A DNA stretch of 64,000 nucleotides from Shewanella pneumatophori. Lineage in GTDB: Bacteria; Pseudomonadota; Gammaproteobacteria; Enterobacterales; Shewanellaceae. Of this stretch, positions 15,838 to 22,902 are shown one piece after another; position 1 is the stretch's first letter; every line of letters starts with the position of its first letter. The stretch is from assembly GCF_023283895.1 (NCBI RefSeq), contig NZ_JAKILB010000015.1, positions 55,128 to 119,127 of the forward strand, written 5' to 3'. The notes under the pieces are model-generated. The model saw only the letters and a program-made list of their open reading frames with translations. It ran no database searches and was not told where the DNA came from. The position numbers and the translations under genes are program-made.

Positions 15838-16628
15838 TGACCGTGAGCAATCGTACGTCGGGTTTTAAATCCCTAGTAAAACAGCATATCGAAAGCCAAA
15901 ACTTAACCAGTGAAGGCTTTGCTAAAATTAGCGCGCTTTTTGAAAACAAACAGCCAGTATTAGAGGCTCTTAGTAAAGAGCAGGCAATGGCTAAAGCAGA
16001 TCTGGATGAGATAAATCCAAATGCAGATAGGGCGCTTGCTTCGGAACTAACTTCAACGGCAACAGCTAAAACTGCACTTGTTGGTCATGGCAAAAGAGTT
16101 AAGTCGTTAGTTGCTGTTATGTTGGCTGTAACTGGATGTGCATTATTAGCCATTGTACTTAACACCTCCTTGGAGCTTGATTGGCAGCAGAGCTTTGTGA
16201 ATGCAGAGTCTCAAATAAATGGTGATGGCGTAACGAGTAATATGGCCCGCAAAATAGCAGAGGAAGTGGCGACAAATCATATCAAAATGAAACCCTTGGA
16301 GATCCAAGCGGCGCAACTATCATCACTGAGAAATTACTTTACTGAGCTCGACTTTACTCTGGTGAATTCACGGCAAATAAATTCGACGAGTCAGATGCTC
16401 GGTGGGCGTTATTGCTCGATACAAGGGCTGACTGCTGCGCAAATTAGATTTAATGATAACAATCGGTTAGTCACTTTATACGAAGTGCAATATGACTCGG
16501 CTAGATACGGTAAATTGCCCAATATTGATAATGGCGACCTCCCCATTCAGCTCGTGGTAAGGGGGGTGGACATTGCTATTTGGGTCGAAAGAGGTTTGTT
16601 GATGGCTACAGCCAGTTCAGAGAGTTAG
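15837..16628 (+). CDS. Single-pass membrane protein, likely anti-sigma factor
   Basis: A 263 aa protein I do not recognise as a named family. The first 87 or so residues are polar and would be cytoplasmic. One membrane segment follows at about 89-108 (LVAVMLAVTGCALLAIVLNT). The remaining 155 residues, with a single Cys in GGRYCSIQG, would be periplasmic. The layout and the position directly after an ECF sigma gene, with overlapping stop and start, are those of a membrane anti-sigma factor whose periplasmic domain senses a signal. It lacks a visible zinc-binding HxxxCxxC anti-sigma motif. The role is inference from context and topology. Confidence 0.6.
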   Translation: MTVSNRTSGFKSLVKQHIESQNLTSEGFAKISALFENKQPVLEALSKEQAMAKADLDEINPNADRALASELTSTATAKTALVGHGKRVKSLVAVMLAVTGCALLAIVLNTSLELDWQQSFVNAESQINGDGVTSNMARKIAEEVATNHIKMKPLEIQAAQLSSLRNYFTELDFTLVNSRQINSTSQMLGGRYCSIQGLTAAQIRFNDNNRLVTLYEVQYDSARYGKLPNIDNGDLPIQLVVRGVDIAIWVERGLLMATASSES

Positions 16629-16707
16629 TGCATTTAAAGTAAGTATATTTAGCTTAAGGCAAAGTAGAAAGTTGGTACTTTTATTAGTGGCAGATCTGCG
16701 AAAGTAA

Positions 16708-16746
16708 ATGACTACAGCGCCAGATTAATTGCAGCTCTGTAGTCAT
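16708..16746. terminator. Long stem-loop between convergent genes, possible terminator
   Basis: Arms ATGACTACAG (16708-16717) and CTGTAGTCAT (16737-16746) are perfect complements around a 19-base loop, followed by GTTTTGT. It lies between the 3' ends of the buf operon and the DUF333 gene. The T-tract is short and the loop long, so termination is likely but not certain. Confidence 0.5.
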
Positions 16747-16754
16747 GTTTTGTG

Positions 16755-17198
16755 TTAGTCAGTAACCTTATTATCGCGACGATATAGCGCCCATTGGTCT
16801 ATTTGTTCACCTGTGGTTAGCGTGCAAATTGCTGTGGCTAAATCGACTTTTCCCCCCTGTGCAATGCAGTTTTCAGTTGCAGGGTTAGGTTTACCAACTT
16901 GTGGCTTAATTAGTTCATCGGTATTTTTGTTGGCAGGTTTTTGCGGATGATCTTTACGGTATAAACTCCACTCTTCAATACGCTCACCGTTTGGCAATAC
17001 GCAATAGCCAACTTCACCGTCAGTCTGCTTTTCAATTTCGACTTTACCGCCCAATGATACGCAATAGGTTGAGGCTGGATTTGCCAGTTGAGTTGCTGGT
17101 GGGGTTTTGTCTGCTGCTGGATTACAAGCTGACAGGAGCAAGGCTCCCGCTATTAATGCGGTGATCTTATGTTGTATTAAACAATTCATCTGGCTCAT
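16755..17198 (-). CDS. DUF333 lipoprotein with two tandem DUF333 domains
   Basis: A 147 aa lipoprotein. The signal peptide ends in the lipobox LLSAC, with the lipidated Cys near residue 25. Two DUF333 copies follow: NPASTYCVSLGGKVEIE...GERIEEWSLYRKD and NPATENCIAQGGKVDLA...GEQIDQWALYRRD. Each has the family pattern NPA-x-YC-x-GG and a C-terminal EW-LYR. DUF333 proteins are sometimes labelled putative hemolysins, without evidence that I know of. The frame extends four codons to 17210, but GGAG lies six bases before the ATG at 17198. It is divergent from katB and transcribed alone. Confidence 0.85.
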   Translation of the reverse strand: MSQMNCLIQHKITALIAGALLLSACNPAADKTPPATQLANPASTYCVSLGGKVEIEKQTDGEVGYCVLPNGERIEEWSLYRKDHPQKPANKNTDELIKPQVGKPNPATENCIAQGGKVDLATAICTLTTGEQIDQWALYRRDNKVTD

Positions 17199-17565
17199 TG
17201 GCGACTCCATTGCTGTCTTTAACTGTATTTATTAAGGCTTATAGCGTTAATAACGTTATTCAGTTTAAAAAGGGTTATCCATCTCGAGATTAATCTACGG
17301 AAGCTTTAACTTGATCACAAGTAACTAATAGCGTCGGTTAGCCTGAGATATGAAAATTTGCAGTTTATCGGTTTCTTCGTCATCGATTTACTGATGAGTT
17401 TGTTGGATGATTTGTCTGAACTTTTGCTTGTTACTGATGATTTATATCGAATCGATAGGTTTTTGCGATATATCCAATCGATAAAGGTCGCTTCTTTTAA
17501 TTAGCAATTTCACTCACACTGTTTTTAGGCAGAAAGAGCGCACTTTGTTAATTAATGGAATACTC
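17199..17565. other. Intergenic region between the DUF333 lipoprotein and katB
   Basis: About 367 bases between divergent genes. No small gene is apparent. The right part is AT-rich and holds a sequence at 17455-17480 with the spaced ATAG / CTAT pattern of an OxyR site, along with the promoter of katB. The left part serves the lipoprotein gene. Confidence 0.5.
17455..17480 (+). promoter_or_regulatory. Possible OxyR-binding site upstream of katB
   Basis: The OxyR consensus is four tetranucleotides, ATAG-N7-CTAT-N7-ATAG-N7-CTAT. Here ATAG (17455-17458), CGAT (17466-17469) and ATCG (17477-17480) match it at 10 of 12 bases with exact 7-base spacing. The fourth element does not match. It lies about 85 bases before the katB start. 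OxyR control of catalase is known in related bacteria; the site itself is a prediction. Confidence 0.35.
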
Positions 17566-19080
17566 ATGGAAATAGTAAAAAAGGCAAGTTTCGCATTATC
17601 TTTGTCATTGATTATGGCCAATGCTCAGGCCGAAACCCTAACTCGTGATAACGGTGCGCCTGTTGGAGATAATCAAAATTCAATTACAGCGGGTAGCAAC
17701 GGCAGTGTATTGCTGCAAGATGTACAGTTAATACAAAAGCTACAAAGATTTGCTCGAGAGCGGATCCCCGAGCGTGTTGTTCACGCTAGAGGCACAGGTG
17801 TTCATGGAGAGTTCATTGCTAGCGGTGACTGGAGTCAATTAACTCAAGCGGCTCCTTTTGCTAAAGCCGGAAAAGTTACTCCGGTATTTGTGCGGTTCTC
17901 AACTGTTATTCACTCAAAAGGGTCACCGGAAACGCTACGCGACCCTCGTGGCTTTGCTACACGTTTTTATTCCGAGCAGGGGAATTGGGATCTCGTTGGT
18001 AATAATTTACCTGTGTTCTTTATTCGAGATGCGATCAAGTTCCCTGACATGGTGCATTCCCTTAAACCATCTCCAATTACAAATCTTCAAGATCCGAATC
18101 GCTTTTTTGATTTCTTTAGTCATGAAGCAACAGCAACCAATATGTTGACTTGGGTTTATACCAATCTAGGCACGCCAGCCAGCTACAGAAAAATGGATGG
18201 TTGGGGCGTGCATGCATATAAGTTCATTAACGATGAGCATCAGGTTAAATACGTTAAGTTTCACTGGAAGAGTCAGCAAGGGGTTGAGGGATTACGACCT
18301 GACGAAGTGATAAAAGTACAAGGACAGAACTTTAACCACCTTACCGATGATCTTTATAGCGAGATAAATAACGGCAATTTTCCCAAATGGGATCTGATGG
18401 TAAAAGTGTTGCGCCCAGAGGACTTGGATAAATTTGATTATAACCCGCTAGATGCAACAAAAATGTGGCTTGATGTGCCAGAAACCAAAGTGGGGACCAT
18501 GACGTTAAATCGTGTTCCGAGCAATTTCTTTCAAGAAACTGAGCAGGCCGCTTTTGCACCTTCTAACTTAATTCCAGGTATTGAGCCATCAGAGGATAAG
18601 TTGTTACAGGGGCGCATTTTTTCTTATGCCGATACTCAGCTGTATCGCTTAGGGGCCAATTTATCTCAGTTACCCATTAATCTGCCTAAAGTGGCCGTAG
18701 TTAATCATAACCAAGAAGGGGCGGCGAACTATGGCCATACCAACTCGGATGTTAACTATCAACCTAGCTCGCAACTCACTTTAGCTGAAGATACTCGTTA
18801 TCGCGCGGTGCAGACTCCGTTATCGGGTCATGTGCAGCAAGCAGTTATCACTAAGCAGGATAACTTTACTCAAGCAGGTAAGTTGTACCGTAGTTTGAGT
18901 AAACAAGACAAGCGTGACTTGATTACTAACTTATCAGCAGATTTAGGCAAGGTACGAGACACTAATGTAAAACATCAAATGCTGAGTTATTTCTATTTAG
19001 CCGATAAGGATTTTGGTGAGCGTTTGACCCAAGCTGTAGCTGGCGATTTAAGTGAGGTAAAAAGGCGCGCCAATAGTTAG
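17566..19080 (+). CDS. katB: Exported heme catalase
   Basis: A 504 aa monofunctional catalase that converts hydrogen peroxide to water and oxygen. A signal peptide (about residues 1-22, ending AQA) sends it to the periplasm, as for the KatB type. The catalytic His is in RVVHARG (about 73), the active-site Asn in DLVGNNLPVFF (about 146), and the proximal heme Tyr in RIFSYADTQ (about 354). The longest frame begins at TTG 17545; the ATG at 17566 gives a proper signal peptide. It is followed at 196 bases by an ankyrin protein gene, as in the Pseudomonas katB-ankB pair. Confidence 0.93.
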   Translation: MEIVKKASFALSLSLIMANAQAETLTRDNGAPVGDNQNSITAGSNGSVLLQDVQLIQKLQRFARERIPERVVHARGTGVHGEFIASGDWSQLTQAAPFAKAGKVTPVFVRFSTVIHSKGSPETLRDPRGFATRFYSEQGNWDLVGNNLPVFFIRDAIKFPDMVHSLKPSPITNLQDPNRFFDFFSHEATATNMLTWVYTNLGTPASYRKMDGWGVHAYKFINDEHQVKYVKFHWKSQQGVEGLRPDEVIKVQGQNFNHLTDDLYSEINNGNFPKWDLMVKVLRPEDLDKFDYNPLDATKMWLDVPETKVGTMTLNRVPSNFFQETEQAAFAPSNLIPGIEPSEDKLLQGRIFSYADTQLYRLGANLSQLPINLPKVAVVNHNQEGAANYGHTNSDVNYQPSSQLTLAEDTRYRAVQTPLSGHVQQAVITKQDNFTQAGKLYRSLSKQDKRDLITNLSADLGKVRDTNVKHQMLSYFYLADKDFGERLTQAVAGDLSEVKRRANS

Positions 19081-19276
19081 CAACTTTTTGCTTAATATTT
19101 ACTGGGCGGTACCGATTTTTTAAGTAAGTCCCGTGAGGCGCGTGTAGCTCTTTTCTGCCCAGCTCAGAGTGCGTCTTGCGGGCAACCAAAATATCAATAA
19201 ATACTAATGTAGTCAGCAAGCATCGATTGCATGGGTTAGTTATTGGACGTTGATATAAGCGATGGAGGTCAACGTT

Positions 19277-19840
19277 ATGCTGGGTTACTTTTCATTAAAA
19301 CAAAATTTAATTGGCTTCTGGCTGATTTTTGCTGTGGCAGTGTTCACTAATCATGATGCACAGGCTTATGCCTACGTTACTGATGAGCTTGCACAATCAG
19401 ATAATAAGCAAGAGCAAACAGATAAAGATAAGGTGAGCTATGGGCATTTGTTAATGGACTATTTCTTTGCAGCTGCGCGAACAGGTAATGTTGAAGTATT
19501 AAATCAGTTTATCGACTCAGGCTTTCCGGTTGATCAGCGTAATAGTCAAAGCTATACCGCGTTGATGGTAGCGGCTTATCACGGACAACTACAAGCTACC
19601 AAAATCCTGCTTCAGCATGGGGCTAATGCATGCCTACAAGATAAGCGTGGCAATATTGCAATTATGGGCGCGCTGATTAAAGCGGAGTTTGCCATTGTAA
19701 AACAGCTATACCAGCAAGAGTGCTCAGCTAAGCTGACGAATAAATCTGGAATGACGCTCGAAGAGTTTGCTCGCTATTGGGGACAAGAAGATAAGCTAAA
19801 AAGTGCAAGGGAAGAAACAAAACAGCAAACACCGCCATAG
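19277..19840 (+). CDS. ankB: Exported ankyrin-repeat protein, catalase partner
   Basis: A 187 aa protein with an N-terminal hydrophobic signal (about residues 8-30, ending DAQA) and about three ankyrin repeats at 59-88, 91-120 and 124-153. The best repeat reads SYTALMVAAYHGQLQATKIL. In Pseudomonas aeruginosa, AnkB downstream of katB supports full catalase activity, so this pair is likely functional together. The frame opens at 19262, but a GGAGG sequence lies eight bases before the ATG at 19277. The 196-base gap after katB has no clear terminator, so readthrough is possible. The symbol follows the Pseudomonas pair by context. Confidence 0.82.
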   Translation: MLGYFSLKQNLIGFWLIFAVAVFTNHDAQAYAYVTDELAQSDNKQEQTDKDKVSYGHLLMDYFFAAARTGNVEVLNQFIDSGFPVDQRNSQSYTALMVAAYHGQLQATKILLQHGANACLQDKRGNIAIMGALIKAEFAIVKQLYQQECSAKLTNKSGMTLEEFARYWGQEDKLKSAREETKQQTPP

Positions 19841-19901
19841 GCTGTGTTTGCCGTAGTACTCAATATTTGTGGAGCAAGTGGCTTAAATTGAGGCTAATTG
19901 C

Positions 19902-20672
19902 CTAACCGCAGACTTTGCATTGTGGCATTTTAGGTAGCTTCATTTCACGAAATTCCATAGTCATGGCATCAATCATCAAAATACGACCCGCTAAGCTTTT
20001 GCCCATTTGCGCAATCACTTTAATCGCTTCTACTGCTTGTAGGCAGCCAATCATACCGACTACTGGCGCTAAAATACCTGACTCAACACAGCTTAATTGC
20101 TGCTCGCCAAATAACTTGCTGAAGCAGTGGTAACAAGGCGAATCAGCTTGGTAGTCAAATACGGTAACCATGCCTTCCATGCGAATAGCAGCTGCTGAAA
20201 TCAACGGTTTTTTGTGCTTAAAACAGCTTTGATTTAGCTGCTCACGCACTGCAACGTTATCGGTGCAATCCATAATGATGCTGTGCTGCTCAACTAAGGC
20301 GTCGATTTCATGATCGTCTAAAACCGCGTTAATGGTCTCAATATGAATATGAGGATTAAGCGCTGTTAAACTCTGCTTGGCTGAATCTACCTTAGCTTGG
20401 CCGACGTTAGCTTCCTGGTGCAGTACTTGTCGCTGTAGATTTGATATTTCAACAGTATCAAAATCCACTAAGGTCATTGACCCGGCACCTGCAACAGCCA
20501 AATACTGACTTGCAGCGCAACCTAAGCCGCCAGCCCCAATAATCAATATTTTGGCGAGTTTAAGCTTTTCTTGGCCTTCAAAATCCATCGACTTAATCGA
20601 GATTTGGCGGCTGTAACGCAATATTTCTGCGTCAGACAGGATCTCGTCTGTTGCATGCTGTTCGGTAGACAT
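19902..20672 (-). CDS. moeB: Molybdopterin-synthase adenylyltransferase
   Basis: An E1-like enzyme that adenylates the C-terminus of MoaD so that it can be charged with sulfur in molybdopterin synthesis. It is 256 aa. The ATP site is IIGAGGLGCAASQYLA, followed by DTVEISNLQRQ and IMDCTDN. Zinc-binding CxxC pairs are present in DSPCYHCF and at the C-terminal end (CKVCG). It could be confused with ThiF or HesA-type proteins, but the adjacent moeA supports MoeB. The longest frame starts at a TTG one codon upstream; the ATG at 20672 with a GAGA upstream is preferred. It is the second gene of a moeA-moeB unit. Confidence 0.92.
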   Translation of the reverse strand: MSTEQHATDEILSDAEILRYSRQISIKSMDFEGQEKLKLAKILIIGAGGLGCAASQYLAVAGAGSMTLVDFDTVEISNLQRQVLHQEANVGQAKVDSAKQSLTALNPHIHIETINAVLDDHEIDALVEQHSIIMDCTDNVAVREQLNQSCFKHKKPLISAAAIRMEGMVTVFDYQADSPCYHCFSKLFGEQQLSCVESGILAPVVGMIGCLQAVEAIKVIAQMGKSLAGRILMIDAMTMEFREMKLPKMPQCKVCG

Positions 20673-20705
20673 CAAATAGATCTCATATGTTTACACTATG
20701 GCTGC

Positions 20706-21950
20706 TTAGCTAAGCACGCCGTTAAAAGGTTCGACAGTAACTTGTGTGCCATCACTTAGGCCATCACAGTCTTGCGCCAGAATAATAAAGCAGTTAGCCA
20801 TTGTCATTGAGGTCAACATGCCAGAGCCTTGGCCACCAGTGATTGCTACTTCAGCTTCACCGTTGGCGTTATAGCTTAAAATAGCACGTTGATACTCAAC
20901 ACGACCCGCTTGCTTGCGGATCTCGCCTTTGAGTCTGGCTTGTAAAGTCACAGGTTGGCTTTGTGGTAAGCCCTGCATTTTGGTCAGTAGTGGCCAAACT
21001 AACTTATAGAAAGTCACCATTGATGACACTGGGTTGCCAGGTAGGCCACAAAAAACGGCATCGCCTAAATGGCCAAAAGCAAAAGGTTTTCCGGGCTTGA
21101 TGGCAAGCTTCCAGAAAGTAATTTGGCCTTCTTCATCAAGGATTTGTTTAGTGTAATCGGCATCGCCAACTGATACACCGCCAGAAGTGATAACCATATC
21201 GGCACAATCCGCAGCGGTTTGAAATGCTTGGCGAATTGCTTCTTTGTTGTCTTCAACAACGCCTAAATCAATCCATTCGATATTGCCGCGGCTTAGCATG
21301 CCTTGAATACTATAACGATTAGAGTCGTAGATTTGGCCTGGGCCAAGCTCGCTGCCTACTGGACGTAGTTCATCACCAGTAGAGAAAAAAGCGACTTTAA
21401 CGATGCGTTTAACGCGTAACTGGCTTGCACCAATTGTGGCCAATACACCCATTTCGGCTGCGCCGATTAACGTACCCGCACTCAGTACTTTGGTGCCACT
21501 GCTAAGTTCTTCGCCGCGACAACGTACATTGGCACCGATCTCTTTTGGCGCTTCAATGGTAATTTGCTCGCCATCAGCGGTGACTTTTTCTTGCATTTGT
21601 ACGGTATCGTAACCGTGTGGAACTGGCGCGCCAGTCATAATGCGAATACAAGCACCTGGCAGACATTCACCAGTAAAAGGGTGACCAGCGAAAGATTGAC
21701 CAATAAGCTTAAGTGGTTGGCCGGCGGCTAAATCTGCAAAACGAAAGGCGTAACCGTCCATTGCAGAGTTATCAAATGGTGGAAGATCGATGTGTGAAGC
21801 AAGATCTTCGGCGAGCACACGACCTAGTGCTTGAGGCAGCGTCACGACTTCAGAGTCTGTGATTGGCTTAACTTGTTCTAATAATTTAACGATAGCCTGA
21901 TCGGGATGCATTAGGCTAGGTTGAGAACATGGATCTGCATGAGTCTGCAT
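20706..21950 (-). CDS. moeA: Molybdopterin molybdenumtransferase
   Basis: Inserts molybdate into adenylylated molybdopterin to give the molybdenum cofactor. It is 414 aa, the usual length. MoeA signatures are the LPPFDNSAMDGYAFR segment near residue 60, IRIMTGAPVPHGYDTV, STGDELRP with GQIYDSNRY, and the TSGGVSVGDADY motif followed by the FCGLPGNPVSS segment. AAGGA lies shortly before the ATG. It is the first gene of the moeA-moeB pair and is divergent from ferritin across a 350-base gap. Nothing in the leader resembles a molybdenum cofactor riboswitch as far as I can see. Confidence 0.95.
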   Translation of the reverse strand: MQTHADPCSQPSLMHPDQAIVKLLEQVKPITDSEVVTLPQALGRVLAEDLASHIDLPPFDNSAMDGYAFRFADLAAGQPLKLIGQSFAGHPFTGECLPGACIRIMTGAPVPHGYDTVQMQEKVTADGEQITIEAPKEIGANVRCRGEELSSGTKVLSAGTLIGAAEMGVLATIGASQLRVKRIVKVAFFSTGDELRPVGSELGPGQIYDSNRYSIQGMLSRGNIEWIDLGVVEDNKEAIRQAFQTAADCADMVITSGGVSVGDADYTKQILDEEGQITFWKLAIKPGKPFAFGHLGDAVFCGLPGNPVSSMVTFYKLVWPLLTKMQGLPQSQPVTLQARLKGEIRKQAGRVEYQRAILSYNANGEAEVAITGGQGSGMLTSMTMANCFIILAQDCDGLSDGTQVTVEPFNGVLS

Positions 21951-22300
21951 CTATCTATCCTTGAGACGTAAATCGGAACGTTAAGTAAAAACGAATATAG
22001 TGCATTATGCCACGGTGAATACAGATGGCTATGATCTGCGCGGCAGTTTTTAAACACAGTTGTAATAGAGTTCGTATTTACGATGAAAGTTCAGTGGTTA
22101 TCACTTTGAGCCCAATTTAAAGGCTTAACTCTGATTTAACTCAGTTTTTTGTTAAATACAATCGAGGTTAAGGTAACTGAAAAGTATGTAAATGAAAACC
22201 ATTATTATTTAATTAACAATCACTTAAGTAAATTTTATTGCAATTAATAGCTAGCTTGATAACAATAGGTGCCATAAACAGAAAGCCCTAAGGAATTGAT
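21951..22300. other. Intergenic region between moeA and ftnA
   Basis: About 350 bases of AT-rich sequence holding the divergent promoters of moeA and ftnA. A possible Fur-like box lies at 22193-22207. No small gene or stable hairpin was found. Confidence 0.5.
22193..22207. promoter_or_regulatory. Possible Fur box upstream of ferritin
   Basis: TGAAAACCATTATTA matches the 7-1-7 Fur core TGATAATNATTATCA at 11 of 14 informative bases. It lies about 95 bases before the ftnA start. Fur or iron-dependent control of ferritin genes is common, but in an AT-rich region a chance match is possible. Confidence 0.3.
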
Positions 22301-22828
22301 ATGTTAGCCCAGAAGATGATTGACCAGTTAAATGACCAGATCAATATGGAGTTTTTCTCCTCAAATCTTTATTTGCAAATGAGTGCGTGGTGCGAAGATA
22401 AAGGTTTTGAAGGGGCTGCAAAATTTATGCGTGCTCACGCTGATGAAGAGATGGGTCATATGCATCGCTTATTCACTTATGTGAGTGAAACCGGTGGTAT
22501 GCCATTACTTGGTACGATTGAAGCGCCACAGGCTGACTTCCCATCTTTACTTGCTCTGTTTGAATACACTTACGAGCATGAGCAATTGATCACTAAGAAG
22601 ATCAACGAACTTGCCCATGCTGCGTTTACCAATCAAGATTACTCTACGTTTAACTTCTTGCAGTGGTATGTGTCTGAACAGCATGAAGAAGAAAAACTGT
22701 TTAAGTCTATCGTTGATAAAATTCGTTTAGTTGGCGAAGACGGCAAGGCACTATTCTTTGTTGATAAAGACTTAGCTCAAATGGCTGTTGAAGAGTCAGC
22801 AAGTGTGATGACTAGCGCAGCAGTCTAA
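22301..22828 (+). CDS. ftnA: Ferritin, iron storage
   Basis: A cytoplasmic 24-mer cage protein that oxidises ferrous iron and stores it. It is 175 aa. The ferroxidase ligands are recognisable in QINMEFFSSNLYLQM (Glu near residue 17), HADEEMGHMHRLF (Glu and His near 50-53) and SEQHEEEKLF (Glu and Gln near 127-130). It lacks a heme-binding Met typical of bacterioferritin, and the sequence begins like E. coli FtnA (MLAQKMIDQLNDQINMEF). Its gene is a single unit with a strong terminator after it. Confidence 0.95.
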   Translation: MLAQKMIDQLNDQINMEFFSSNLYLQMSAWCEDKGFEGAAKFMRAHADEEMGHMHRLFTYVSETGGMPLLGTIEAPQADFPSLLALFEYTYEHEQLITKKINELAHAAFTNQDYSTFNFLQWYVSEQHEEEKLFKSIVDKIRLVGEDGKALFFVDKDLAQMAVEESASVMTSAAV

Positions 22829-22847
22829 GCGTTAAACTCGCTTAACC

Positions 22848-22874
22848 AAAGAGCAGCCTTGGCTGCTCTTTTTT
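22848..22874 (+). terminator. Intrinsic terminator after ftnA
   Basis: AAGAGCAGCC and GGCTGCTCTT form a stem with a two-base centre, followed by six T residues. It lies 20 bases after the ftnA stop. The A-run on the left could also help terminate the GGDEF-EAL gene on the other strand. Confidence 0.88.
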
Positions 22875-22902
22875 GTTTTTTACTCGATACGCTTATTGAG
22901 TA

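Noticed and set aside
19826..19850. Hairpin GCAAACAC / GTGTTTGC at the end of ankB as a terminator
   Set aside because: The eight-base arms have an 11-base loop, overlap the coding end and lack a T-run on either strand.
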